64,000 bases of DNA from Hyphomonas sp. Its GTDB lineage: Bacteria; Pseudomonadota; Alphaproteobacteria; Caulobacterales; Hyphomonadaceae. A program made the translations under genes and the position numbers. Shown here piece after piece: positions 1-8,531 of this stretch. The notes below the pieces were generated by a model that was not told the DNA's origin, did no database searches, and saw only the letters and a list, made by a program, of their open reading frames with translations. Numbering within the stretch: the stretch's first letter is position 1; each line of letters opens with the position of its first letter. Location: the NCBI RefSeq assembly GCF_022844445.1, contig NZ_JALHLS010000006.1, positions 1 through 64,000 on the forward strand, written 5' to 3'.

Positions 1-794
1 TCGACATAATACTCGCCTAGATACTCGCGGGCGTTCAGATGCCCGGGGTCGACCGATAGCGCTGCGGTGTAAAACGAGAGCGCGGTTTCAAAATGCCCCT
101 GCTTTCGATTGGCAAAGCCGAGATAGGTCAGGACATCGGGATTCGGTCCAACAGCCGTGAGCACAGCCTGAAGTTCAGCTTTGGCGCCGTCAAAGTCGCC
201 CAGATTGATGCGGCGGACGGCGCTAAGATAGGAGCCATCAGCCGACGCCAGTTGCAAAGTCTCGCCATACGCGCTGACATCGCCGGGTCCACTTTCAGGG
301 CTTGTTCTTGCAGCTTCGATCCGGGCCAGCGCCGCATCGATGTCTGCAGAGGCCGCACACGATCCGGCACACGCGGTCTTTGCGGCAACGAGTTCTGCCA
401 ATTGCTGATCTGCTTTTTCAATGTCGCCGAGCTGAATGTAAGCAGCACCAAGACGGGACCTTGCATCATGCAAATCAGGATTGAGCCTAACTGCATTCTT
501 GAGGGCGCGAACGGCTGGTTTCCATTCCGCTTGCTCAAGGTGGGATATACCGAGCAAGTAGTGTGAATTTGCGTCTGTCTTTGCTACGCCGACCACGCGC
601 TTGAATGCCCGCTCCGCCTTCTCAAAATCGCCGGCCTGCAAGAACTTCAGACCAGCCTGGTACTCAATCACCGGGTCGTAGCTGGGCCCTGTCGCGCTAG
701 GCAGGGAGGAGCCCCCCCCCCCGCCTCCTGCGGCGAACCCGGGACCCGAAAAAACGCAAACTGCGACTGCGGCGATGAGAGTACGGAAGGTCAT
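1..794 (-). CDS. Exported TPR-repeat protein (3' end outside window)
   Basis: The gene runs off the left edge, so only its first 264 codons are seen; no stop occurs in this frame. It starts MTFRTLIAAVAVCVF, a Sec signal peptide ending near the AA at residues 21-22, then a polyglycine stretch and a serine-rich linker. From about residue 45 the protein is a series of TPR helix pairs (AGDFEKAERAF, YLLGISHLEQ, AYIQLGDIEKA, YLGFANRKQGHFETAL). TPR arrays bind other proteins; the signal peptide puts this one in the periplasm or outer envelope. The polyglycine is coded by a run of 11 G, and reading is in frame with exactly 11. Its partner is unknown and no neighbouring gene in the window suggests one. 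Confidence 0.85.
   Translation of the reverse strand, partial: MTFRTLIAAVAVCVFSGPGFAAGGGGGGSSLPSATGPSYDPVIEYQAGLKFLQAGDFEKAERAFKRVVGVAKTDANSHYLLGISHLEQAEWKPAVRALKNAVRLNPDLHDARSRLGAAYIQLGDIEKADQQLAELVAAKTACAGSCAASADIDAALARIEAARTSPESGPGDVSAYGETLQLASADGSYLSAVRRINLGDFDGAKAELQAVLTAVGPNPDVLTYLGFANRKQGHFETALSFYTAALSVDPGHLNAREYLGEYYV
712..722. repeat. Homopolymeric 11-G tract (C on + strand) inside the TPR gene
   Basis: Eleven consecutive C on the plus strand code for glycines just after the signal peptide of the minus-strand TPR gene. A gain or loss of one base would shift the frame about 25 codons into the protein. Runs of this length are known to slip during replication, but no experiment or second allele is visible here. 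Confidence 0.9.
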
Positions 795-991
795 AAGCGC
801 AACTCCGTTTAGTTATCGCAGCTTACTTTCAAGCTGCCCTCACTAGCAAGCCAGGAGCCGGTCCGGTCAATCTTTTGTGATCGATAGGGTGGTTTCAAAG
901 GTCGGCGTCACCTAGTCGGGAATTGCCCCAAGAATTTCGGATCAGCGATAGCTTGCGGACCGATTTTTAGATTAGAGCGAATGTGGCAATA

Positions 992-1096
992 GGGCCAGGT
1001 TAGCTCCCGCCGTCAAACTCCGGAACTGACCGGATCCATCCGATCGGGTCATTCGGCCGCCTCACGGGAACCATGCCGGACTTCGCCGAATTGCGG
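992..1096. repeat. Dispersed intergenic repeat, copy A
   Basis: About 105 bp starting GGGCCAGGT and ending near TTCGCCGAATTGCGG. It shares its opening GGGCCAGGT, a central ATCCGATCGGGTC-like block and a closing GCCGGACTTCGCCGAA block with three other copies in the first 7 kb. The copies are diverged and no reading frame is conserved. The remaining part of this 344-base gap (795-1138) shows nothing else clear. Confidence 0.55.
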
Positions 1097-1138
1097 CGCC
1101 CCCTGTCTTCGGTGCCGACATCGTGTATCGTTTCTTCG

Positions 1139-1741
1139 ATGGTTGAGCGTCTAGATAAAACAAGCGGAGAACGCGACGGGACGGCCGCCAAGGCCGAGTT
1201 GAGTTTTCGTGAAGTAACTGCCGAGACGTGGCCCGACTTCGAAAAACTGTTTGAGAGTCGCGGCGGACCGAAAAGTTGCTGGTGCATGGTATGGCGGAGC
1301 AGCGGCGCTGAGTCACCCTCAACCGACGGCGCCAGCCGCAAGGCCGCAATGAAGCAGCGGATCCATACGGGTGGGCCTGTCGGCATTCTCGGTTATGCTG
1401 GCGAAGTGCCGGTTGCCTGGTGCTCAATTGCGCCTCGCGATACCTACCGAACAACCATGGCAGGCATGCAGCCTGGCGACGCCAAAGAGCAAGTCTGGTC
1501 AGTTGTTTGCTTCTTCGTGGCGCGTTCGGCTCGCGGCCAACGTGGTTTCAACAGCCTCCTGGAAGCAGCCGAGGCCCTTGCTAAATCGCACGGCGCGACG
1601 GTGTTGGAAGGCTATCCCGTCGATGAAGACTCTCCGAGCTATCGTTTCGGCGGATTTGTGGGCTCCTTCGAGAAGACAGGATTCGAACGGATCGGGCGCG
1701 CCGGCACTCGTCGGTACATTGTGCGCAAGAGGCTCGCTTGA
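1139..1741 (+). CDS. GNAT-family N-acetyltransferase
   Basis: A 200-residue protein of the GNAT acetyl-CoA-dependent acyltransferase fold. The N-terminal half has the family block TWPDFEKLFESRGG followed by CWCMVWR, and the second half has WSVVCFFVARSARGQRG, which carries the beta4/alpha3 pantetheine-binding region (R-G-x-R-G variant), then GATVLEGYPVD. This sub-family of small GNATs has no assigned substrate. The start at 1139 (MVERLDK) was preferred because an in-frame ATG at 1073 lies inside repeat copy A; neither has a convincing ribosome site, so the start is uncertain. It stands alone between two repeat copies. Confidence 0.8.
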   Translation: MVERLDKTSGERDGTAAKAELSFREVTAETWPDFEKLFESRGGPKSCWCMVWRSSGAESPSTDGASRKAAMKQRIHTGGPVGILGYAGEVPVAWCSIAPRDTYRTTMAGMQPGDAKEQVWSVVCFFVARSARGQRGFNSLLEAAEALAKSHGATVLEGYPVDEDSPSYRFGGFVGSFEKTGFERIGRAGTRRYIVRKRLA

Positions 1742-1753
1742 AACGGTCCGTTG

Positions 1754-1860
1754 GGGCCAGGTCCGCTACGATCGTCAGATTCCGGACCGGCAGCGTCAGT
1801 TCAAACCAGTCGCTGGGAAGCCACGCCGCCGCTCGACGGAATCTCGCCGGAAGTGGTCAT
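1754..1860. repeat. Dispersed intergenic repeat, copy B
   Basis: About 107 bp starting GGGCCAGGTCCGCTACGATC and continuing with CCGGCAGCGTC, CAGTCGCTGGGAAGCC and TCTCGCCGGAAGTGGTCAT. It aligns along its length with copies C and D. It lies 12 bp after the GNAT stop codon, within a gene-free stretch of 394 bases (1742-2135). Confidence 0.6.
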
Positions 1861-1948
1861 AGGCCGCCTGTCGCCGAATGACGGATTGTGAGCAAATTCT
1901 CGACTTAGATGCGGGACCAATTTGGGCTCAGGTCACTGCGGTTCCACG

Positions 1949-2086
1949 ATGCAGATCGTCGGCGCTGGTGTCAGCGCGGTGGCACCGCAATCGACGCTCC
2001 TTGCGTTGCAGTACCGCGGCGCAACATTGGACGATATGCACCTATCCGACGAGCATCCTCCCAGATTGGTGCGCATGGTGCGCTGA
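1949..2086 (+). other. Possible gene remnant: 45-codon open frame
   Basis: In the gap between the GNAT and TIR-WD40 genes, one frame reads MQIVGAGVSAVAPQSTLLAL, then YRGATLDD and SDEHPPRLVRMVR before TGA, with protein-like composition. The frame stays open upstream of the ATG to about 1901, so it may be the tail of a decayed gene rather than a small gene. No ribosome site is visible and no family was recognised. Confidence 0.2.
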
Positions 2087-2135
2087 CGTCGGGGACAGAT
2101 GGCTTGAAGGTCAAAGGGATTGGAAGGTGGGTTAT

Positions 2136-5100
2136 TCAGTTCCGTTCCGCCTGCGCCTCCCACAGGTTCGCGCGCTGGCGCAGGGTGTTGATACTCTCTA
2201 CCCCCGGCACGTCTTCGCACACATCGCGCGTGGCGTCTGACCACTCGGCGAGGAGAAGCTGATCGGCGTCGATTTCGCGTTGTTCAAATGCCCGACCTTT
2301 GGCACCAAGAAGGTTAGTGCAGGCCTCCCGCTGAAGTGTTGCCCAGTCTTGAGCGAGGCGGCGCACATCCCAGACTATGGCGGTCCGGTCCTCGCTCGCC
2401 GTGACAATGCGCTTGCCATCCGTCGAGAACTTCGCGTCTCGTACTCGGTTTTCGAATCCGCTGAATGTGGCAAGATGCTTTCCATCGGCAGCGTTCCAGA
2501 TCCTAGCTGTTCGATCCTCACTTGCAGTAACAACGAGATGCCTGTCTGGTGAAAATGCCGCGCTCAAGACACTTCCGTCATGCCCGGTGAGGGTGGCAAC
2601 AAGGCGTCCGCTAACCGCGTCCCAGATCTTTGCGGTCTTATCCTGACTCGTTGTCACCACGCGCCGACTATCATTTGAATAAGCGGCACTTAATACTTGG
2701 TCTCCATGGCCGCTGAGTGTTGCTACGAGGCGTCCGTTGCTAGCGCTCCAAACTTTCGCCGTTTCGTCATCGCTTGCAGTGACAATGCGGCTACCATCCG
2801 GGGAGTACGCTGCACTTTTTACGCCCAGTTCGTGTCCTTTAAGGAGCAACGCTAGACGCCCGTTACTTGCTTCCCAGACACTAACCATTCCGGATTCGTT
2901 CGCAGTGGCGATGCGTTGCCCATCTGGCGAGAACGCGACTCCATTTACCGTCCATGACTGATCATCGCCGCTAAGCTTGGCGACGAAGCTTCCGTCAGTT
3001 GCATTCCGTACGCTGACGGTCTCCTCTCCTCCGCGCCAAATTGCGACGATGCGTTGCCCGTCTGGTGAGAAGGTGACGCTATGCAATCCGTTATCGCTAG
3101 GGCCTCCGTCATTGCGCTCTTTAAATGCTGTGACCAATTCCCCATTGAAAGTGTCCCAAACCTCGACGGCATTGCCCCTAGATCTAGTAGCCACCAATGC
3201 ACCATTCGGCGAGAGTGCCACCAATTTTATTGGCTTCCCGTTCCCGCGAAGGGTGGACACCAGGCGCCCGTCGCCAACATCCCAGACGCTGGCGGTGAGT
3301 TCATCGCTAGTTAATACAAAATGTTGACCGTCAGATGATATAATCGGTGCTTTCATTCCTCCTTTGTTTCCGGTCAGATTGACGAGCCGTCGTCCAGAAA
3401 GTTCCTCCCAGACTTTTGCCGAATTGTCCTTGCTAGCCGTAACAATTCGCTTGCTATCTGGCGAGAAAGCGGCGCTGAAGACTTCATATTCATGCCCACG
3501 GAGGCTGGAGACAAGGTGCCCATCGACGGCGCTCCAGACCTTGGCAGTTTTATCGAGACTAGCGGTAACGATCAGCGCGCCATCCGGTGAAAACGCTGCG
3601 CCAGAAATTGCTGATTTATGCCCGCTGAGAGTCGCAACAAGGCTCCCATCGCTTGCGTCCCAGATTTTGGCGGTCTGATCGTTGCTTGCGGTGACAATGC
3701 GTCGCCCGTCAGGGGAGAACTCTGCGCTTAGTACTGCGTCTTGATGGCCGGCCAGAGTGACGACTAAGAGTCCGTCGTCTGGGGCCCAGACTGCGGCCGT
3801 TCCATCACGGCTTGCGGTGACTAAGAACCGTCCGTCCAATGAGTATTTCGCAACAATCACTGGCTCGCTATGTCCGCGGAAAGTGGAGACCAAATTGCCG
3901 TCGTCTGCGTTCCAGACTTTTGCGGTCCCGTCCTCACTTGCGGTAACAATATGCCGACCGTCCGGAGAGAAAGCTGCGCTAAGCACCGCAAAATCATGGC
4001 CGTCAAGAGAGGCAATCAAGCGTCCGTTGCTTGCGTCCCAGACTTTTGCCGTTCCGTCTTTACTGGCAGTCACAATCCGCCGTCCATCAGGCGAGTACGC
4101 TGATTCGTAGACGTCGCCTGTATGTCCATCAAGGGTGGCGACAAGGATGCCATTTTCAGCGTCCCAAACAATAGCTTTCTTATCCATACTCGCGGTCACT
4201 ACGCGCCGGCCGTCAGGCGAGAATGCTGCTCCGAACACAAAGCCCAAGTGTCCACCCAAGGTAACGATATGGCGCCCGTCAGCAACGTTCCAGATTTTGG
4301 CGCCTTCACCGAAGGGCACCGTCACGATCTGAGTACCGTCAGGCGAGAAGCTCGCCGCTACAACCTCGCCGTCATGCATAAGCGGAGGTGCGCTTTCGCC
4401 CGCTTCGTGCATCGCCGCGCCAAGCACAGCTTGGTAAAGCCCCTCATTTTCTGGTGAAAGTCGCATTCCAGCCAAAGCATAACGTGCTGCGGCGAGATAC
4501 TGACCTGCTTCAATTTTTTCCCAGGCTTGGGTGGCGAAGAGGCGGTGCAGAGTATTGCGCGCCCGTTCAGCGTTGGCGCTGGCGAAGCCTTCTTGACGTT
4601 CGGCTTCGCGGGCGGCGACGATGGCTTTGGCGGTTTCGGCGTCAGCGCGTTCGCGTTCGGCGACTTCCGCCACTCGGGCAGAACGTTCCGCTGCGGCGTT
4701 CGCCACGGCCTCAGCTTCGCTTTTCAGCGCCCGCTGTTCATTCTGCATTGCCTGTTCTCCACGCACCTGCGCTAGCCAGCCGAGCCCGCCCGCCGCGACC
4801 GCGAGCCCTGCGAACACCAAAGCCGCTGCGCTTAAGGCTGCTACCAGAAAGCGCTGTCGCCGCCGTTCGCGCCGCGCTAACGCGTCGAGATCCACGCCCA
4901 AAAGCCCGGCGATCAACTTCAACCGCCCGCCTTCACGCCCGTCGCCCACCAATTGACCGTTCGGCAATTTGATCTCGCGCAGGTCCGCCGCCAGGATGCC
5001 TTTGCCGCGCAGGGCCGGCGGAAAGCACTCGGCTTCGGGATCGCCGCAGTCCGGGCTCCCCGCACCGATCACTGGGAAGATCCGATCCTCTCGCCCTAGC

Positions 5101-5402
5101 CGCAGGAACGTCTCCACCTCCTGATTGACCCAGAAGCTCTTCGCCGAAGCGGGAGTGCAAAGCACGATCAGTCGCTCGCTAGCCTCAAGTGCGGCCTCCA
5201 GTTCCTCTGTGACATGGCCGCCGGAGCCGAGATCGGCGCGGTCGCGAAAAATCTTGTGCAGTTTGTCCGGTATCGGGCCGAGCTTGCCTTCAACCCCTAT
5301 TAGCCCTTTCGGCGTGCGGTAGCGGTCGAGCTGGGCCCAGAGCCAGTTGGCGATTTTGTCGTCAACTCGCCCATAGCTAAAGAATGCCCGGTAATATGCC
5401 AT
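2136..5402 (-). CDS. TIR domain, transmembrane helix, coiled coil and 16 WD40 repeats
   Basis: A 1088-residue multidomain protein. Residues 1-115 are a TIR domain (AFFSYGR at the start; SFWVNQEVETF at 89-99, where E95 matches the catalytic glutamate of NAD-cleaving TIR domains). A basic patch RRERRRQR is followed by one membrane helix (about 185-211), then an Ala/Glu/Arg-rich coiled coil (215-285). From about 343 to 1020 there are 16 WD40 units of about 42 residues (pattern FSPDGRRIVTAS, then TAKVWDA, then LVATLSGH); units 9-11 are the most diverged. A GGGAG ribosome site precedes the start. The likely arrangement is a cytoplasmic or periplasmic beta-propeller sensor tethered to a cytoplasmic TIR effector, as in bacterial signalling or defence proteins; that role is inference. 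Base composition is lower in GC than the surrounding genes, suggesting transfer. Confidence 0.85.
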   Translation of the reverse strand: MAYYRAFFSYGRVDDKIANWLWAQLDRYRTPKGLIGVEGKLGPIPDKLHKIFRDRADLGSGGHVTEELEAALEASERLIVLCTPASAKSFWVNQEVETFLRLGREDRIFPVIGAGSPDCGDPEAECFPPALRGKGILAADLREIKLPNGQLVGDGREGGRLKLIAGLLGVDLDALARRERRRQRFLVAALSAAALVFAGLAVAAGGLGWLAQVRGEQAMQNEQRALKSEAEAVANAAAERSARVAEVAERERADAETAKAIVAAREAERQEGFASANAERARNTLHRLFATQAWEKIEAGQYLAAARYALAGMRLSPENEGLYQAVLGAAMHEAGESAPPLMHDGEVVAASFSPDGTQIVTVPFGEGAKIWNVADGRHIVTLGGHLGFVFGAAFSPDGRRVVTASMDKKAIVWDAENGILVATLDGHTGDVYESAYSPDGRRIVTASKDGTAKVWDASNGRLIASLDGHDFAVLSAAFSPDGRHIVTASEDGTAKVWNADDGNLVSTFRGHSEPVIVAKYSLDGRFLVTASRDGTAAVWAPDDGLLVVTLAGHQDAVLSAEFSPDGRRIVTASNDQTAKIWDASDGSLVATLSGHKSAISGAAFSPDGALIVTASLDKTAKVWSAVDGHLVSSLRGHEYEVFSAAFSPDSKRIVTASKDNSAKVWEELSGRRLVNLTGNKGGMKAPIISSDGQHFVLTSDELTASVWDVGDGRLVSTLRGNGKPIKLVALSPNGALVATRSRGNAVEVWDTFNGELVTAFKERNDGGPSDNGLHSVTFSPDGQRIVAIWRGGEETVSVRNATDGSFVAKLSGDDQSWTVNGVAFSPDGQRIATANESGMVSVWEASNGRLALLLKGHELGVKSAAYSPDGSRIVTASDDETAKVWSASNGRLVATLSGHGDQVLSAAYSNDSRRVVTTSQDKTAKIWDAVSGRLVATLTGHDGSVLSAAFSPDRHLVVTASEDRTARIWNAADGKHLATFSGFENRVRDAKFSTDGKRIVTASEDRTAIVWDVRRLAQDWATLQREACTNLLGAKGRAFEQREIDADQLLLAEWSDATRDVCEDVPGVESINTLRQRANLWEAQAERN

Positions 5403-5629
5403 GCTACCGTCTCCCTATACGGCGAGAATTTAACGAGCGGATCGTGACGTGTCACGTTTGAGCGCTTGCGGCTTCTGGCCTGCTTAGAAATTGGGGGGGG
5501 CATTGTCTGGGCGTCGCAGGCCCCTCCTGGCGGAGAACTACCCAAGGCGGGATCAACCCGCTCAGCGCTGGGCGTAGGGTTTCCGGCGGTGACCTGACAC
5601 TGGTCAGAGCGATTGGCAGCGGCAGGTTT

Positions 5630-5741
5630 GGGCCAGGTCGGCTCCGATGACCGATCTCGGCATCCGGCAGGGTCGCCTCAGTCCAGTCATCCGGCTGCGT
5701 CCTCGCCGCCAGGCCGGACATCGCCGGAACTGGACATTCCG
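5630..5741. repeat. Dispersed intergenic repeat, copy C
   Basis: About 112 bp starting GGGCCAGGTCGGCTCCGAT, with CCGGCAGGGTC, GTCCAGTCATCCGG, CGCCGCCAGGCCGGA and TCGCCGGAACTGG blocks shared with copies B and D. It lies in the 394-base gene-free stretch (5403-5796) upstream of the TIR-WD40 gene. The rest of that stretch must hold the TIR-WD40 promoter, but no clear -35/-10 pair was found. Confidence 0.65.
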
Positions 5742-5796
5742 TCCACGGTTGGGCCGCTGCGTGCTTTCAATTTTCGCTGATCTGCCGATTGAATGT

Positions 5797-6312
5797 TTAG
5801 AAGCAGGACACTTCGATTTGCTGCTTCCTGGATCGTTCTGCAGCGCGGAGAATGGCATGAGACAAGGAGAACAGGAATACTGGCCAGTTGAGAAGTACCC
5901 AAAAAGCTGCAAGCCGACCACCAAGCGAGCTTGATACTTTATCTGCAGTAACAGCCGCCAAAGTGAAATAGAATGAAGCGAAAACTGCTACAGCGCCGCG
6001 TGCAATTTCATTTGCCGCCTCTGGTTTCATCAGTGGGGCGAAAAATCCCCAAAAGACAAAACTCCCGCTAAAGCCAGTAAACGCTATAGCCCAGACGACC
6101 TGAGCCCGTGCTTTCAGGCCGAACACATCTAGTTCGATCGCTACTGCAACGAGCCATAGGGCGTGTAGCCATGCCATTAGATTGGCTGCAGCTCCCAGGC
6201 ACCGATCCGATGGCCAAGACATCACTACGAAACAGAACGCATAAACGGCCGCCCCGCTTAATAGCAGTATGCTGAGCATCAGAACATGATTGACAAGCCA
6301 GTTTACTTTCAT
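5797..6312 (-). CDS. Small integral membrane protein, unknown function
   Basis: A 171-residue protein beginning MKVNWLVNHVLMLSIL. About five hydrophobic helices are visible (for example LMLSILLLSGAAVYAFCFVV, WLHALWLVAVAIEL, VVWAIAFTGFSGSFVFWGFF, AVFASFYFTLAAVTA and FWVLLNWPVFLFSLSHAIL), ending in a basic tail RAAERSRKQQ. The start was set at 6312 because GGAGGGG lies just before it; the frame remains open upstream to 6633, but that extension reads through repeat copy D and has no protein character. No family was recognised and no neighbour suggests a role. Confidence 0.7.
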   Translation of the reverse strand: MKVNWLVNHVLMLSILLLSGAAVYAFCFVVMSWPSDRCLGAAANLMAWLHALWLVAVAIELDVFGLKARAQVVWAIAFTGFSGSFVFWGFFAPLMKPEAANEIARGAVAVFASFYFTLAAVTADKVSSSLGGRLAAFWVLLNWPVFLFSLSHAILRAAERSRKQQIEVSCF

Positions 6313-6553
6313 CGCCCCTCCAGCGTGGCTCACCAAATCTGTCAACCGGATTTCGTCAAATCTGGGACATGATACTTTGCTAGCGCCATCGCCGAGCGTA
6401 TCGGCTTTCGGTTCACGTTGAAACAGTTTTGGTCGTCGCCAGCGCGTGAGAGTCAAAGGTCGCCCGGAGCCTGAGAGTTTCTGCGGGATGACCTGATTGA
6501 CCTGAACCTCTGGGCAGCGAGGCGTCCGTGATGGATGAGCGGCCGGGTCAAAA

Positions 6554-6664
6554 GGGCCAGGTCGGCTCAGATCGTCAGGGTACTCGACCGGCAGGGTCGA
6601 TCCAATCGTGCCGTCTGGCGGCCTCACCGCCACCAGGCCGGGGTTCGCCGAAAGCAGTCATTGG
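6554..6664. repeat. Dispersed intergenic repeat, copy D
   Basis: About 111 bp starting GGGCCAGGTCGGCTCAGATC, with GACCGGCAGGGTCGATCC, CGCCACCAGGCCGGGG and TTCGCCGAAAGCAGTCATT. The last block resembles the 'AATG(A/T)CTGCTTTCGGC' type of dispersed sequence common in alphaproteobacterial intergenic DNA (general recollection, not a search result). It occupies part of the 503-base gap 6313-6815; nothing else was recognised in that gap. Confidence 0.65.
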
Positions 6665-6815
6665 AGAAGCATCGCAGCGCGCGTTTTCTCAACCGTCAAA
6701 GGTGAGATGATCCCCCGCCTGACAATTGTTCAAGCGAACCGAGCAAGCTCTGTATCCGCAGGTGCCGAATTGAGATCTGCGGTCTGCGCAGCCCCGTGCA
6801 CGCAATCCGCCGCCG

Positions 6816-8531
6816 TTACGGATACTCCGCCACGCAACCTCTGCCACCATCACTTGAGGTCGCGCGGCAGCCACTCATGCCTGTTTCCTTGGAGCCGTTG
6901 AGCGCGTTCCAGTTGGTCGTGAAATCCGATTCAGACATACAGCCGCGATACTTCTCCAATATCTTCAAACTTTCCGTGCCAAAGAAGATCGAGAACTTGT
7001 ACAGGTCGCGCGTTCCCCACTGCGGCTGGACCGGATAGCGCGCGTTGAAGCCTTCCAATTCGTTGTTGAATGCAGCAAAAGCTTGGCTAGGGCTGCCGGT
7101 ACACGCAGCGGATTGCACAGTGGCGGACCGGGTACCACCTTTCACGAACAGGTCGTTCCAGCCATCCGGGTTTGTGATACGCAACCTATCCGGCCCTTCC
7201 ATCCGGATTGTGGCCTGCATGCCGTCCGAAAACGTGTGAACATAAACGCCCGGGCTTTGAACCCGGAAGAGTTGTGTTCCCTCAGCCTGTCCGGGCGCGC
7301 GCGGTCCGGCAGCCACGATGGAGATGCCCTCGAGCTTAAAATCGACTTCTACACGGTTGCCAGTGCTTTCGCCGACCCAGACGCCGGTGAAGTCCACCGT
7401 GCCAGTAAAGGTTTCGGCCGACGGACTGGAGCGGGACGTGGATGCGGCGCCGCCGCCGGACAGTCTGTCCGTGGCCTTGATGGCGAAAGGGCTGTCCGGG
7501 AAGCGCTTGATGAGTTCGCGCCAGGCGGACTTGGCTTTGGCCATATCGCCCTTCTCGGCCCACTCGTCGCCAAGGGCATAGAGGGCGCCGGGATTCTTTT
7601 CGCTGGAGAGCTGGGCGGCGAAGGCGGCCGCTTCCGCAGCGGCTTTCTCGGCCGCTTCCTCTTGAGGGGACTTGGGAGTGGGCGGCACCTGACCTTTGGC
7701 CACCTTTGGTCCGGCGACGATCAGCTTCCCGTCCTTCCACAATTCCTTCCGTGAACTGAAGTCCGGATATGTCGCCAGCATCATGCCGTCCGGCTGATTG
7801 TCCTTGAAGGTTCCTTCCAGAACGGGTGCATTGCCGGTCCCGTCAGACTTGAGCTGGTACCCATCGCCTTCGAGACGGCCGGACTTGAAATTTCCACCTG
7901 CCCAGGAGGCATCCGGCGTGCGTGCGATCCCGCCGCCGCCAATGGCGTCATCAATCAGGATGCCGGCCCTGATGCGACCCGTGGAGTCGATCTGCACGCC
8001 ATTGCCGGACAGCTGTTTCGACGCATTGCGCGCGCCGGTGCCCTCAAACCAGCGGACCGTGCCGTCTTTGTCCCAGTTGAGGGAGCCGGATGGCTTTCCG
8101 TCCACCGGCGGCTCCATGCTGATCTGAGCCGCATTTGTCCGGTCATAGGACGGCAGGCGCGCACCTTCATAGTAAGGCCGCGCACTTGCATTCGTGCTTT
8201 TCACCCCGGAGGTTTGCGGAACTTCGGAACGATTCAGAGCTTCAAGCACATCCATATTGTCGGGCGTACTGCGCCCGCTGAGTGCGCCGCCGAGATTGGA
8301 GAAGAAGTCCTTCACCTTGCAGGCCGAGGTCATCGCTTTCTGGGTGAGCCGGCAGCCGACATGCGCCGAGCAGAGCTCCTGCTGCACCATTTCGTCGGCG
8401 GTGTAGTTGCGCGGATCGCAGTTGGCGTCATAGCCGCTGGCTTGTGCCAGCGCCGGACTGGCCAGCAGGCCAAACAGGCTGGCAAACACAAGGGCGCGGC
8501 CGGTTTTCGCAAGTTGTCGATCATTGCCCAT
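6816..8531 (-). CDS. Secreted protein with MORN-like and TPR-like parts, unknown function
   Basis: About 571 residues with an N-terminal signal peptide (LVFASLFGLLASPALAQA). A cysteine-containing region follows (YDANCDPRNYTADEMVQQELC). Residues ~210-270 have MORN-like strands (GRLEGDGYQLKSDG, LEGTFKDNQPDGMMLATYP). A charged Ala/Glu linker leads to a TPR-like pair (ALGDEWAEKGDMAKAKSAW, then RFPDSPFAIKATDRL) and a beta-rich domain (VDFTGVWVGESTGNRVEVDF). The ATG at 8531 was chosen; a GTG lies one codon earlier. The ATG overlaps the stop of the upstream gene (TGATG), so the two are co-translated. The role is unknown; an envelope protein is the safest reading. Confidence 0.7.
   Translation of the reverse strand: MGNDRQLAKTGRALVFASLFGLLASPALAQASGYDANCDPRNYTADEMVQQELCSAHVGCRLTQKAMTSACKVKDFFSNLGGALSGRSTPDNMDVLEALNRSEVPQTSGVKSTNASARPYYEGARLPSYDRTNAAQISMEPPVDGKPSGSLNWDKDGTVRWFEGTGARNASKQLSGNGVQIDSTGRIRAGILIDDAIGGGGIARTPDASWAGGNFKSGRLEGDGYQLKSDGTGNAPVLEGTFKDNQPDGMMLATYPDFSSRKELWKDGKLIVAGPKVAKGQVPPTPKSPQEEAAEKAAAEAAAFAAQLSSEKNPGALYALGDEWAEKGDMAKAKSAWRELIKRFPDSPFAIKATDRLSGGGAASTSRSSPSAETFTGTVDFTGVWVGESTGNRVEVDFKLEGISIVAAGPRAPGQAEGTQLFRVQSPGVYVHTFSDGMQATIRMEGPDRLRITNPDGWNDLFVKGGTRSATVQSAACTGSPSQAFAAFNNELEGFNARYPVQPQWGTRDLYKFSIFFGTESLKILEKYRGCMSESDFTTNWNALNGSKETGMSGCRATSSDGGRGCVAEYP

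Noticed and set aside
1073-1138. Earlier ATG for the GNAT gene
   Set aside because: The extra 22 codons overlap repeat copy A and do not resemble GNAT proteins; no ribosome site was found for it.
6313-6633. 107-codon N-terminal extension of the small membrane protein
   Set aside because: It reads through repeat copy D, has no protein character, and the GGAGGGG site supports the start at 6312.
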